Shown piece after piece: positions 1-8,880 of a DNA stretch of 64,000 bases. How positions within the stretch are numbered: the stretch's first letter is position 1; each line of letters starts with the position of its first letter. The position numbers were made by a program, and so were the translations under genes. The notes below the pieces were generated by a model that was not told the origin of the DNA, did no database searches, and was given only the letters and a program-made list of their open reading frames with translations. The DNA is taken from the NCBI GenBank assembly GCA_964446115.1, contig CAYUNE010000031.1, forward strand, positions 75,744 to 139,743, written 5' to 3'. Source of the DNA: CAYUNE01 sp964446115 (lineage in GTDB: Bacteria; Desulfobacterota; Desulfobulbia; Desulfobulbales; Desulfobulbaceae).

Positions 1-1116
1 GACCCCGGCGGCGGCCCGGCGTCCCTCCCGGGTATCATAGGGAAGTTCCAGTTCAAGGAGCATGTCGTGCATTCCCATGATGCCCAGTCCGATCTTGCGG
101 GTCTTCATGGTCATCTCCCTGATCTCCGGAATGGGAAAACGGTTGCAGTCGATGACATTGTCCAGAAAACGGGTGGCGAGCTGCACGGTGGCGGCCAGCC
201 GTTCACGATCAACCCGGCCATCCTCGACAAAACGGCCGAGGTTGATGGAGCCCAGGTTGCAGCTCTCATACGGCAGGAGCCACTGCTCGCCGCAGGGATT
301 GGTTGCCTCGAACTCCCCCAGCTGCGGGGTGGTGTTGGCACGGTTGGCGGCATCGATGAAGAGCACCCCCGGTTCGCCGTTATGCCAGGCCAGGTCGATG
401 ATCTTATCAAAAACCATGCGGGCGCTGAGGCTATCGACGACGTTGCCGTTGGAGGGATCCACCAGGTCATATTCCTGATCATGTTCCACCGCCTCCATGA
501 AGGCGTCGGTGACGGCCACGCTGAAGTTGAAGTTGGTGAATCGGGTCTGATCCTGCTTGGCCGTGATAAATTCCATGATATCGGGATGATCGACTTTGAG
601 CACTCCCATGTTGGCGCCGCGCCGCTTGCCGCCCTGTTTGATGGTTTCGGTGGCGGCGTCGAAAACCGCGGCAAAACTGAGGGGGCCACTGGCCACCCCC
701 TGGGTGGACTGGACGGCGGAGTTCTTGGGCCGCAGCCGTGAAAAGGAGTAGCCGGTACCACCGCCGGTCTTGTGAACCAGGGCACCGTTACGGATCGAGG
801 TGAAGATGCCGTCCATGGAATCCTCGATGGGCAAGACGAAACAGGCCGAAAGCTGCCCCAGGTCCGTGCCCGCATTCATCAGGCAGGGGGAATTGGGCAA
901 AAAATCGAGCCTGTAGATCATGGTGAAAAAATCTTCCCGCAGTTGCTCATAATCATCCCGCTCGCGATCAACCAGGGCAATGGCATCCGCCACCCGGCGG
1001 CAGAGTGATTCCCAGTTCTCCAGGGGGCGCCCCTGATCATCCTTAAGATAATAACGGCGGTTGAGGACGGTTTCGGCGGTCTCGGTGAGTTGCTGTTTCG
1101 GCAATTTGGCGGTCAT
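1..1116 (-). CDS. nrdJ: Class II (B12-dependent) ribonucleotide reductase, 5' part
   Basis: Adenosylcobalamin-dependent reductase that makes deoxyribonucleotides from ribonucleotides in the cytoplasm. The first 372 codons are present; the gene runs off the window start. Seen: NSPCLMNAG with the first active-site Cys, LSACFVLP, a GGKRRGANMGVL stretch, and NPCGEQWLLPYESCNLGS, the family's substrate-site signature. These match class II large subunits rather than NrdA or NrdD, and no small-subunit gene is nearby. The ATG at 1114-1116 has an AAGGAAG ribosome site 7 bases upstream. A promoter carrying two NrdR boxes lies about 80 bases upstream. An oxygen-tolerant, radical-subunit-free reductase fits an anaerobe. 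The class assignment is strong; the C-terminal half is not visible. Confidence 0.93.
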   Translation of the reverse strand, partial: MTAKLPKQQLTETAETVLNRRYYLKDDQGRPLENWESLCRRVADAIALVDRERDDYEQLREDFFTMIYRLDFLPNSPCLMNAGTDLGQLSACFVLPIEDSMDGIFTSIRNGALVHKTGGGTGYSFSRLRPKNSAVQSTQGVASGPLSFAAVFDAATETIKQGGKRRGANMGVLKVDHPDIMEFITAKQDQTRFTNFNFSVAVTDAFMEAVEHDQEYDLVDPSNGNVVDSLSARMVFDKIIDLAWHNGEPGVLFIDAANRANTTPQLGEFEATNPCGEQWLLPYESCNLGSINLGRFVEDGRVDRERLAATVQLATRFLDNVIDCNRFPIPEIREMTMKTRKIGLGIMGMHDMLLELELPYDTREGRRAAAGV

Positions 1117-1193
1117 CGGTCGCTTCCTTTTCTTTCTTCGTAAGGGTTCTCTTCTTCTCCGGTGTCGTCGGGGGGAATCAACGGCGGGATTCC

Positions 1194-1222
1194 TCTATAC
1201 CACAACATATAGTGCCTATCAA
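1194..1222 (-). promoter_or_regulatory. Sigma-70-type promoter of nrdJ
   Basis: Read on the minus strand, TTGATA (1217-1222) and TATAGA (1194-1199) are separated by exactly 17 bases. The first NrdR box occupies most of the spacer. Initiation would give a 5' leader of about 70-75 bases before the nrdJ ATG. Predicted from sequence only. Confidence 0.7.
1200..1215 (-). promoter_or_regulatory. NrdR box 1
   Basis: CCACAACATATAGTGC matches the 16-bp NrdR consensus (acaCWAtATaTWGtgt) at nearly every conserved position. It sits between the -35 and -10 of the nrdJ promoter, where binding of the ATP/dATP-sensing repressor NrdR would block RNA polymerase. nrdR itself is not in the window. Confidence 0.8.
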
Positions 1223-1231
1223 CAACAAATT

Positions 1232-1247
1232 AGACAATATATTGTAG
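1232..1247 (-). promoter_or_regulatory. NrdR box 2
   Basis: AGACAATATATTGTAG is the second NrdR-box match. It starts 32 bases from box 1, three helical turns, so both boxes face the same side of the DNA. This is the spacing known for tandem NrdR sites in front of ribonucleotide reductase genes. It lies just upstream of the -35. Confidence 0.8.
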
Positions 1248-1397
1248 AAAAGGTAACTTGGTGTTTTGCGGCACATTCTACAGGACGGCGGCATCAACGC
1301 CGGGTGTTGATGCAAAAACAGGTGTCAAGTGCGACCGAAAGGTGTATGATTTTCGTCTTTGAAAACATGTCAACAGTGATCAGAACGGGGCGATATC

Positions 1398-1607
1398 ATG
1401 GAAAAGATATGTCTGAGTTGCGAGTTTTACCGGGTGGGTGACGTGGAAAGCGGTTTTTGCCGGGTACTGGTGCGGGAAACCGGACGCCGGGATGCGGAAA
1501 AGCCACGGGTACTCGCCGGACACAGCTGCGCAAAATGGGCCGACAGCGGTCAACAATACTATATCCGCAAGGGCTGGATCAGGGGTCAGCTTGAAAAAAA
1601 CGGCTGA
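1398..1607 (+). CDS. Small cysteine-containing protein of unknown function
   Basis: A 69-residue protein with four cysteines: CLSC near the N-terminus, then FCRVL, then SCAKW. The pattern looks like a small metal-binding or redox site (C-x2-C ... C ... C). No signal peptide or membrane segment is seen. The ATG at 1398 lacks a strong ribosome site. The gene diverges from nrdJ, and its 3' end overlaps the 3' end of the convergent folA by 29 bases. I do not recognise the family. The Cys spacing and clean reading frame suggest a real gene, but coding status is only moderately supported. Confidence 0.5.
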   Translation: MEKICLSCEFYRVGDVESGFCRVLVRETGRRDAEKPRVLAGHSCAKWADSGQQYYIRKGWIRGQLEKNG

Positions 1608-2100
1608 CCCCGGTACGCCGGTAGGTATTGATAACGTATTTTTCCGCCCCATGGACACTCACGGAACTCACCAGCTGAAAATCACCGTTTTCGGAAAATT
1701 CCGGAAACCTGACATCACCTGCGACCGGGCGGGCGAGGATGGTAAGGATGAGTGTATGGGCCTGGGGCAAGGCCTGCTCATAGATCCGGCCACCACCGAT
1801 GACAAAGACCTTTTCCAGGTGACTGCACCGTTCCAGGGCGGCGGCCAGGGAAGGGGCCGTCTCGGCGCCCGGGGCACTGTAGGCCGCATCACGTGTGACC
1901 ACGATGTTCCTGCGCCCGGGCAGGGGATGGCCGATTGATTCCCAGGTCTTTCTTCCCATGATCAGGGGGTGTCCCCAGGTAACCTTGCGGAAGTGATGCT
2001 GCTCGCCGGGGATGTTCCAGGGAATACGGTTGTCGCGACCGATCACCCGGTTGGCGGCCATGGCGGCGATGAGAATGATTTCACACTGCTTTCTAACCAT
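1579..2100 (-). CDS. folA: Dihydrofolate reductase
   Basis: Reduces dihydrofolate to tetrahydrofolate with NADPH; 173 residues, normal for bacterial DHFR. Seen: IILIAAMAANRVIGRDNRIPWNIP, shown here as IAAMAANRVIG followed by NRIPWNIPGE; then LIMGRKTWESIGHPLPGR (cofactor-binding GRKTWES); and VFVIGGGRIYEQAL. These are the standard DHFR elements. The reading frame extends 24 codons upstream, but I choose the ATG at 2098-2100 because homologous sequence begins there; the next upstream ATG (2115) has its GGAG only one base away. A rho-independent terminator lies just upstream, so folA likely has its own promoter in the short gap or is fed by readthrough. Confidence 0.93.
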   Translation of the reverse strand: MVRKQCEIILIAAMAANRVIGRDNRIPWNIPGEQHHFRKVTWGHPLIMGRKTWESIGHPLPGRRNIVVTRDAAYSAPGAETAPSLAAALERCSHLEKVFVIGGGRIYEQALPQAHTLILTILARPVAGDVRFPEFSENGDFQLVSSVSVHGAEKYVINTYRRTGVSRFFQADP

Positions 2101-2142
2101 GGTGTGCCACACCATACTCCAATGATCAACCAAAAGAAAAGA

Positions 2143-2180
2143 CAAAAAAAGCGGATGACCCGCAAGGGACATCCGCTTTT
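2143..2180 (-). terminator. Rho-independent terminator of the PEP-CTERM gene
   Basis: An 11-bp perfect stem (AAAAGCGGATG / CATCCGCTTTT) with a 12-base loop, followed on the minus strand by a T tract (complement of 2144-2150). It lies downstream of the PEP-CTERM gene and upstream of folA. Confidence 0.85.
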
Positions 2181-2306
2181 CCGGCTCCGCCTTTCAATTT
2201 TGTAATGTAATTACCGCCGCGAAATGTAATTGGTGCGGCCCCTGCCGAGAGTGTCGCCGCCGTCGGCCGTCATCGGTCACGGGATCTTGGCAGCTGTGAT
2301 CAATAC

Positions 2307-3158
2307 CTATTTCCGATATCGCTTCCTCACCGCCGGCAGAAATGCCATGATCGACCCGAAAAGCAGCATGGTTGCAGGTTCGGGTGTCGGATCTCCGGAC
2401 CCGTCGTCCGGACCGCTCGTGCCCTCGGCGGATGAAAGGGGCTCCATGGTGACGGGATCGATGATGGCGTCATCCGGCACCCACCAGCAGAACTGCTCGA
2501 TCACCGTCTCGTACCAGGTTTCGGTCCAGGCCCGGGTCGACTCGACCGGCACCAGCCTGAAGGTGTCGGTCTCGGCGGGAGTGGCGAAAAGATCCTGGAG
2601 ATTGCCACCGCTTCCCCGTGCCGCCGCGAGCGCCCCCTCAGCGTGACCGGCCGCCCGTTCCCCGCTCCCCTCGGGGCACACCGGTGCCAGCCGATCGCCG
2701 ACCCATATTCCCTCGGATCCCCGGCGCAGGCTACCCCGTCCCACCAGGGTATCGAAGTAGGGATTGCCGGTGGTGCCGCTGCGGCCGTTGCGGATCATCC
2801 GGCTGATCCGGTTGTAGTCCTCCCGGCTGACACAGGAGAGAAAGCGACCGCTTTCCCTCCGGCTCCCCCGGTTTGCAACCGGGCGGCCGTTTCCGGCCCG
2901 CCTCTCCTGCCGGTCCCCGCTGCCCGCGGTGGCGGCAACCGGGCTGGGAGCCGCTTCGGTGGCCGCTTCGATCTTTTCCAGCTCATAGGTGATCACCTTT
3001 TCGGAAAATTCCTCCTGATGCTCAATAACCCTCTCCCGCTCTTCACAGACCCGCCTCCCCGGCGATCCATGTTCGTTGCAGTCGATGGGTCCGGCTCCGG
3101 CTGAATTTATAAGGAAAAACATCCCGATGACGACCAAACAGCCGATATGATATTTCAC
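2307..3158 (-). CDS. PEP-CTERM sorting-domain protein
   Basis: A 283-residue exported protein. An N-terminal signal peptide (hydrophobic stretch ending near NSAGAG, residues 1-22) and a C-terminal tripartite sorting signal, TPEPATMLLFGSIMAF then a basic RKRYRK end, are visible. This is the PEP-CTERM signal that an exosortase processes, usually for proteins exported to the extracellular polymer. The middle is polar with scattered cysteines and resembles no enzyme I know. The start is GTG, with GGGAGG 8 bases upstream; the first in-frame ATG is too far inside. A terminator follows at 2143-2180. A FemAB-type PEP-CTERM-associated protein is encoded at 26.4 kb, but no exosortase gene is in the window. 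Confidence 0.85.
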   Translation of the reverse strand: MKYHIGCLVVIGMFFLINSAGAGPIDCNEHGSPGRRVCEERERVIEHQEEFSEKVITYELEKIEAATEAAPSPVAATAGSGDRQERRAGNGRPVANRGSRRESGRFLSCVSREDYNRISRMIRNGRSGTTGNPYFDTLVGRGSLRRGSEGIWVGDRLAPVCPEGSGERAAGHAEGALAAARGSGGNLQDLFATPAETDTFRLVPVESTRAWTETWYETVIEQFCWWVPDDAIIDPVTMEPLSSAEGTSGPDDGSGDPTPEPATMLLFGSIMAFLPAVRKRYRK

Positions 3159-3201
3159 GACACCACCTCCCTGTGTTGATTTCAGAGTGAACCGGGACCC
3201 T

Positions 3202-3230
3202 CCTCCGGCCGGCTTCCCGCCGGCTGGAGG
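3202..3230. repeat. GC-rich hairpin between two exported-protein genes
   Basis: CCTCCGGCCGGC / GCCGGCTGGAGG with a 5-base loop and one mismatch. No T tract follows on either strand, so it is not a classical terminator. It lies downstream of the acidic-tail protein gene and may stabilise or end that transcript. Confidence 0.4.
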
Positions 3231-3333
3231 GATCCTTCATTTTCGCCCGCAGGTGACCAGTCGCAGACAGCCTGCGTATCCACGGGCCGCTATCAACAAG
3301 CAAGGAATGTGCCGGAAAAATAATGGAGGGAAA

Positions 3334-5079
3334 TCAGCGCCTGACTGCGGGTAGGGCGTATAGGTGCGTTGTGAGCTCCAGGATACCGGTCGGTACCGGT
3401 TGCCGGGAAGAACCGGCAAGGGCTCCATCGGCCTCCGGATCAGGATCAGAATCAGAATTGGGGTCGCGACTGAAACCGGAATCAGGATCAGGATTGGGGT
3501 TTTCGGGGAAAGGGGTAACAACTATCTCATCCGCGGCCGGAATATCGGGGTCAGCGACTGTTGCCGGATCCCCCTCATCCACGGGCGGATCGGCCACCGG
3601 GGAGGCAGGTATCAGCGGCACCGACCCCGTCTGGTCGTCACTTTCCGCTTCCCCGCCATTCTCATTACCGGATACCTCTGTTTCGGGATCATCAACAAAA
3701 GGGGCGCCATCATCATCGTCGTCACCGGCTTCAATACCGGTCCGCCCGTCGGTTTCATCATCCGGCCCCGGAGCCGGCGGCTCACCGGCTTCAGCGTCAT
3801 CGTCCTGCAAAGGGAGCAAAGAATCGTTGCCGCCATCATCCGTCAGGGGCGGCTCCTCCCCGGCTTCGGCCCCGGGATCCGCAACCGACGCATCGTCCGT
3901 GTCGGAACTGGAGATATCCCCGGCAGGATCCCGGTTCCCGCTCTCATCGGTTTCCTCCGGCGGCTCCCGGAGAAGGGAATCTTCGTCCCCCGGTGGATTC
4001 GACTCGACACTCTCTCCTTCGTCCGGTCGGTCACCCCGGTCATCTTCGCCGGGTTCCAGGACGGGTTCCGCGGTTTCAGATGCCCCATCAATGGCATCGG
4101 GGTCCGCATCGGGGTCCCAGCCGGCAATTCGCGCCAGGATCCACCACATGGCATAGGCCTTGCGATTGGCGGTGATGTGCTGGCTGTTGTGGGCACCGTA
4201 CACAACCCTGCCGTCCATGGGTCTCCGGTTCTCAAACCAGTCGGTTCCCAGAAGATGTTCGTCCTGCCAGTTGCGGTAAAAATCACCCCCTGTGGAAGAG
4301 TTGCCGTCATCACCGGCATCCGGCCAGGAGTTGCCCTCCAGGTCATGGGTATCGATACTGTAGTAATCGAGGCAGAAATACCCATGGGTCCGACAGTATT
4401 CGGTGATGATTTCCGCCTGGTCTCCGGGCTTGCCGTCTCCCTCGTTATTGTTCTGGTTCGGATGACCGGTCATGAAAATAAAGGTGACCGGCACCGCGCG
4501 TTCCCCGGAGAGGAGCTTGCTGCCGTTGGGGCCGTAGCGGTCGATGAGGCTCTGCATGCCCGGCAGATAGTTGCCGGCCACATCACGCCCGGCAATGTTG
4601 CACCAGGACCACATCACCACATTGATATCACGGTTGGCGGGATCATCAAGGTAGTTGGCGGTGAGCTCCACGAATGCGGTCTCATGGACGCTGAGATCCG
4701 AGGCGTCGGGAACATTGCGGTTATAGGGCCAGGTGTTGATGGCAAAATCGTGGAAGTCGAGCAGACCGTCGCCCTCCGTGCCGCTGGATGCGGTGGGCCG
4801 TCCCATGCTGGTGAACTTGACCCCGAAGAGGAGATCGTCGCCGGGCTTGTAGCCGGCCAGCCCGAGCATGCCGCGGGTGACGTGGGTACCGTGGGAGGTA
4901 TGCTGATAGGCGATGTGCAACCCGGTTCGCGCCGCATCGATGTACTCCACCGGGATGGAACGCAGGACATCCTCGCGGGCGACTTCATGACCTGCGACAT
5001 AGGTCGCCGCAAGGCCGGCATCATAAGACGCAAGCGGGAAAACGCCCAAAAAGATCGCGCAAAAAATATGCTTTTTCAT
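3334..5079 (-). CDS. Secreted protein with a long acidic C-terminal tail
   Basis: A 581-residue protein. The ATG at 5077-5079 opens a clear signal peptide (MKKHIFCAIFLGVF, cleavage probably after AGLAA). Residues about 25-315 are globular, rich in His, Trp and Asn, with HTSHGTHVTRG near the start and FIFMTGHPNQNNNEGD later; this is weakly reminiscent of secreted SGNH/GDSL-like hydrolases, but I cannot assign a catalytic set. Residues about 315-581 are a low-complexity tail rich in Asp, Glu, Pro, Gly and Ser, with DPD and DDDDD runs, likely disordered and calcium-binding or adhesive. No PEP-CTERM or LPXTG ending. It is 61 bases downstream of the BepA-like gene and probably co-transcribed. Exported protein: confident; function unknown. 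Confidence 0.75.
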   Translation of the reverse strand: MKKHIFCAIFLGVFPLASYDAGLAATYVAGHEVAREDVLRSIPVEYIDAARTGLHIAYQHTSHGTHVTRGMLGLAGYKPGDDLLFGVKFTSMGRPTASSGTEGDGLLDFHDFAINTWPYNRNVPDASDLSVHETAFVELTANYLDDPANRDINVVMWSWCNIAGRDVAGNYLPGMQSLIDRYGPNGSKLLSGERAVPVTFIFMTGHPNQNNNEGDGKPGDQAEIITEYCRTHGYFCLDYYSIDTHDLEGNSWPDAGDDGNSSTGGDFYRNWQDEHLLGTDWFENRRPMDGRVVYGAHNSQHITANRKAYAMWWILARIAGWDPDADPDAIDGASETAEPVLEPGEDDRGDRPDEGESVESNPPGDEDSLLREPPEETDESGNRDPAGDISSSDTDDASVADPGAEAGEEPPLTDDGGNDSLLPLQDDDAEAGEPPAPGPDDETDGRTGIEAGDDDDDGAPFVDDPETEVSGNENGGEAESDDQTGSVPLIPASPVADPPVDEGDPATVADPDIPAADEIVVTPFPENPNPDPDSGFSRDPNSDSDPDPEADGALAGSSRQPVPTGILELTTHLYALPAVRR

Positions 5080-5140
5080 CGAGATAGACAAATAGTTCCA
5101 AAAAGTTTGGAAACAGGGAAAACAAGCATGGTCACGCAAT

Positions 5141-6610
5141 TCATCCCTCTTTTTCCAATTCTCTGATCTTTTCCATTATCTCTTCCGCCTTGGCGGTCAC
5201 CGCGGCCGGGGCGGCGTGATCATCCATGACCCGCTCCAGAAACCGTTTCGCCTGCTCCATTCTGCCCTCATAGAGGTGATACTGCGCCAGGGCAAGATGG
5301 CCTGCGGCAGTGCGTCCCAGGGAGGAGCGGACCCTGCCGAGCTCAAAGTAAACCCGCGAATACCGTGGCATGCCCGCAGCAACCTCCAGGTAGAGCTCCT
5401 CGGCCCGGGCAAGTCTGTTTTTTTTCACCAGGGCGCGGGCAAGGTGAAAGGCGGTATAGAGATCGGTCCCGTCCTGTTGCCGCGCCCGGGAAAGCAGGTC
5501 CAGCGCCCGGTCCGTATCACCGCTTTGCAGTAGAATCCGGCCCTCGTCCGCCAGCAGAATGCCATGTCCCGGCAGCTCGGCCCGAACCTGCTCAAGCAGC
5601 TGCACAGCCCGTTGGGCCCGCAGTTCTCCGGCATACATCAGGGCCTGGCCGTAACGAGCCATGCTCCTGTGCAGATCATCACCATTGGGTGACGACAGCA
5701 GCGCGGCATAATACTTTCTGAGCTCCGGGGCGTCCTTGATCTCCGCCAGCAAACGATATTTCATCCGCAGGAAATCGAAGTCATCGGTCACACGATAGTA
5801 GCCGGGCTCATGCTGCTTATCGTCGAGATCAAGCAGAGACTGAACATAAAAAAGCCGGGCCTCGGGTTCGGGGTGGGTGAGCAGATAGGGAGGCACCTCG
5901 CCGCCCATGCGGTAACGAACAACCCGGCGCATGGTGCGCAGCATCCCCTCCATGGCACGGGGGTTGCGGTGCATGGCCCGCATCCAGGAAAAGGAGAGCC
6001 GGTCCGCCTCTTCTTCGTCCAGACGGCTGAAGCGCAGGCTCAGGGTCTGACCGGCGGCCAGGCTGCCTGCCAGCAGCCCCTGGGAAAGGGCGGGATTACC
6101 CACGGCCAGGCTGCCCAGGGCCAGGGCCATGGTGCCGATGCCGATCTTGCGGTTCTTTTCCAGACGGGAGGCAAGGTGGCGACTGATGACATGGCCCACC
6201 TCATGGGCCATGACGCTCACCAGCTCATCTTCGCTTCCCATGGTCTCCACCAGACCGGAAAAGAGGAAGACAAGCCCGGAGGGGGCGGCAAAGGCGTTGA
6301 ACTCCTTTTCCTTGATGAGAAAAAAGTGATACCGGTAGTATGAGGGCCCGGCAACCTCTAAAATCTCGGCGCCAAGCCGGTTGAGATACTGAGCGATGTC
6401 GGGATCGTCGAAAAGCCTGAACTGTTTACGCACCATGTACAGGAGCTTTTCGCCCACCTTGCGCTCCTCTCCGATGGTGAGTCCGTGGGCGCTGGAGGAT
6501 ACCATGATCACCGCAACCACGAAAATCAGCAAAACCCTCGGCCAACCCGTCACTGCCATCGAGAACCACCGGGGCCGGCCGGGGTCTTTTCTCACTTCCG
6601 GCGACTTCAT
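5141..6610 (-). CDS. bepA: BepA-like M48 metalloprotease with TPR region
   Basis: A periplasmic zinc protease/chaperone of the type that quality-controls outer-membrane protein assembly. Seen: an N-terminal hydrophobic export segment (VLLIFVVAVIMVSSSAHG), the zinc motif HEVGH at about residue 136, a downstream DEEEAD that supplies the third ligand Glu, and a C-terminal half of TPR-like helical repeats (LLADEGRILLQSGD, AFHLARALVKKN). The length of about 489 residues matches BepA/YfgC. I use the ATG at 6608-6610; a GTG four codons upstream (6622) is equally possible. The downstream gene encodes another exported protein. Confidence 0.88.
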   Translation of the reverse strand: MKSPEVRKDPGRPRWFSMAVTGWPRVLLIFVVAVIMVSSSAHGLTIGEERKVGEKLLYMVRKQFRLFDDPDIAQYLNRLGAEILEVAGPSYYRYHFFLIKEKEFNAFAAPSGLVFLFSGLVETMGSEDELVSVMAHEVGHVISRHLASRLEKNRKIGIGTMALALGSLAVGNPALSQGLLAGSLAAGQTLSLRFSRLDEEEADRLSFSWMRAMHRNPRAMEGMLRTMRRVVRYRMGGEVPPYLLTHPEPEARLFYVQSLLDLDDKQHEPGYYRVTDDFDFLRMKYRLLAEIKDAPELRKYYAALLSSPNGDDLHRSMARYGQALMYAGELRAQRAVQLLEQVRAELPGHGILLADEGRILLQSGDTDRALDLLSRARQQDGTDLYTAFHLARALVKKNRLARAEELYLEVAAGMPRYSRVYFELGRVRSSLGRTAAGHLALAQYHLYEGRMEQAKRFLERVMDDHAAPAAVTAKAEEIMEKIRELEKEG

Positions 6611-6898
6611 ATTTGCATTCACCGTTGTTTTGTCCTACATTTTCTCCCGGCGGATCGGTTTTCCACCGGAGGCTTTCCGGGGACGACGGCCGCCTGCGGC
6701 AATCACCCGCAGGACCGGGAAACCGGGACCGGTTACGGCAACCGGCTGCTAGCTCCCCGGGTGTTTACCTATACCTGCAGTCATTAAGTGATTGCAAGCG
6801 AACTCTTGACGAAACACAGAAAAATATCACTTTTTGCGGTGTTTCGCCCTTTTTCATTACCATTCGCCCCCATCTCAGCCATCAACCAGACCGGAGAA

Positions 6899-8746
6899 AT
6901 GTCCGCCCTGCTCAGTTGCAAATCCCTGTCCAAGTCCTTTGGTGCCAGACCGTTGTTCAGCGGTATCGACTTCACCATCCATCCCGGTGAACGGCTGGGT
7001 CTCACCGGTCCCAACGGTTCGGGAAAATCCACCTTTCTCAAAATCCTCGCCGGTCTCACCCCTCCCGATAACGGCACGGTGACGCGCCAAAAGCACCTGC
7101 GCTGTTCCTATCTGGAGCAGGACAGCTCCTTTGCGGACGACGCCCGCGTCGGCACCGTTCTCGCCCAGGCAATGGAGACCCTGGGACCTATGGAGGCGCA
7201 GCAGTATGCCCGGGTCAACGCTCTCCTCAACCGGGCCGGATTCAACGATCCTCAATGCCGGGTGGATTCCCTTTCCGGCGGCCGGCGAAAGATGCTTGCC
7301 ATCTGCCGGGCCCTGGTCTGCCGGCCGGATCTCCTTCTCATGGACGAGCCCACCAACCATCTGGATATCGCCTCCATTCTCCGGCTGGAAAAACTACTCA
7401 CCGGCAGACTCCCGGAAAGTCCAAAGGCCTGCGTCATTGTCAGCCACGACCGCACCTTCCTCGAACATGTGGCCGATCAGATCATCGAGCTGTCGCAGGT
7501 CTATCCCCGGGGCTACCTGCGGGTCACCGGCGGGTATGACCGTTTTGTGGAAAAGAGAACAGAATTCCTGGAAAGCCGGCTCCGGGAGGAACAACGGCTG
7601 GCCAACCGGAGCCGACGCGAAAACGAATGGCTGCAGCGCGGCCCCAAGGCCCGCACCGGCAAGGCCAGATCCCGCATCGAGGCCGCCCATGAACTGCACA
7701 AACAACTCGCCGACGTCCGGCGGAGAAACCGTGCCGCCGGCACCATCCGGATGGACTTCGAGTCCACCGGCCGCAAGACCAGAAAACTGCTGGAGGCCCG
7801 CGGCCTCACCAAGGGGTACGACCGCCGCCCCCTTTTCAGTAACCTGGATATCACCCTGACACCGGGCAGCCGCCTGGGTCTTATGGGCGGCAACGGCTGC
7901 GGAAAAACAACCCTGATGCGACTGCTGGCCGCGGCCGGCGGAGAGGATGATTTGCGACCGGACAGCGGGACGATCCGCGTGGCCCGAAACCTGCGAATCG
8001 TCTACTTCGCCCAGCAGCGGCAACAACTTCCTGCGGACATCACCCTGCGGCGCGCCCTGGCCCCGGAGGGCGACAGCGTCGTCTACCGCGGCCGAGGCAT
8101 CCATGTCAACGGTTGGGCCCGGCGCTTTCTCTTTGAAAACGATCAGCTGGAAACGCCCTTGGGCAAACTCTCCGGCGGTGAACGGGCCCGGGTGCGCCTG
8201 GCCGACCTCATCCGCCGGCCGGCGGACATCCTGCTCCTGGACGAACCCACCAACGATCTTGACATTCCCTCCCTGGAGGTGCTGGAGGAAAGTCTGCTCA
8301 GTTTTCCCGGGGCCCTGGTCCTGGTCACCCACGACCGCTACCTCCTGGACCGCCTCACCCACCGCATTCTCGGATTTGACGGCAACGGCGGTGTCGAATA
8401 CTATGCCGATTACCGCCAGTGGCTCGCCGCCACCAGCAGGAAACAGGGCCGACAGAGACAAACGGCCCACGATTCCGGAAGAAAAAAACCAAGGAAAAAA
8501 TCCCCGAAACCGGGAAAACTCTCCTACCTGGACCAGCGACTCTACGACGGCATGGAGGAATCCATCCTCGCCGCCGAGGAGGAAGCGGATCGCATCCGCA
8601 CCCGCATGACCGACCCGCGGATCGCCGCAAATCCCGAAAAACTGGAGCAATGCTGGCTTCAACTGGCGGAGGTGGAAAAGAAGACGGCGGCCCTCTATGA
8701 CACCTGGCAGAAACTGGAAGATAAAAAAAGGGGCCGACCAAAATAA
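6899..8746 (+). CDS. uup: Uup-type ABC-F ATPase
   Basis: A soluble duplicated ATPase of the ABC-F family, which acts on ribosomes or nucleic acid rather than in transport. 615 residues. First ATPase domain: GPNGSGKST, LSGGRRKML, LLLMDEPTNHLD. Second: GGNGCGKTT, LSGGERARV, ILLLDEPTNDLD. No membrane segments. The C-terminus has a basic linker (GRKKPRKKSPKPGK) followed by a helical coiled-coil domain, the hallmark of Uup, which binds DNA or ribosomal RNA. The frame is open 37 codons upstream, but similarity starts at the ATG at 6899, with GGAG close by. A terminator lies at 8843-8880. Confidence 0.9.
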   Translation: MSALLSCKSLSKSFGARPLFSGIDFTIHPGERLGLTGPNGSGKSTFLKILAGLTPPDNGTVTRQKHLRCSYLEQDSSFADDARVGTVLAQAMETLGPMEAQQYARVNALLNRAGFNDPQCRVDSLSGGRRKMLAICRALVCRPDLLLMDEPTNHLDIASILRLEKLLTGRLPESPKACVIVSHDRTFLEHVADQIIELSQVYPRGYLRVTGGYDRFVEKRTEFLESRLREEQRLANRSRRENEWLQRGPKARTGKARSRIEAAHELHKQLADVRRRNRAAGTIRMDFESTGRKTRKLLEARGLTKGYDRRPLFSNLDITLTPGSRLGLMGGNGCGKTTLMRLLAAAGGEDDLRPDSGTIRVARNLRIVYFAQQRQQLPADITLRRALAPEGDSVVYRGRGIHVNGWARRFLFENDQLETPLGKLSGGERARVRLADLIRRPADILLLDEPTNDLDIPSLEVLEESLLSFPGALVLVTHDRYLLDRLTHRILGFDGNGGVEYYADYRQWLAATSRKQGRQRQTAHDSGRKKPRKKSPKPGKLSYLDQRLYDGMEESILAAEEEADRIRTRMTDPRIAANPEKLEQCWLQLAEVEKKTAALYDTWQKLEDKKRGRPK

Positions 8747-8842
8747 ATATTAAAGATTTGCTTTCCCCACTCCGATGTATTATAAAGGAAAATATACGTA
8801 GTGTCTGTCAGGAGCTTGAAAAAATACATACATTTAAGTTGA

Positions 8843-8880
8843 CCGCACGATCTCTACATTGGAAAGTGCGGTTTTTTTTT
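8843..8880 (+). terminator. Rho-independent terminator after uup
   Basis: CCGCAC / GTGCGG stem with a 17-base loop followed by nine T residues. It ends the uup transcript about 130 bases past its stop, or acts as an attenuator in the leader of the cold-shock gene that starts at 8981. Confidence 0.75.

Noticed and set aside
3364..5166. Plus-strand open frame of 600 codons opposite the acidic-tail protein
   Set aside because: Repetitive Arg/Gly/Ile-rich translation produced by reading the acidic repeats backwards.
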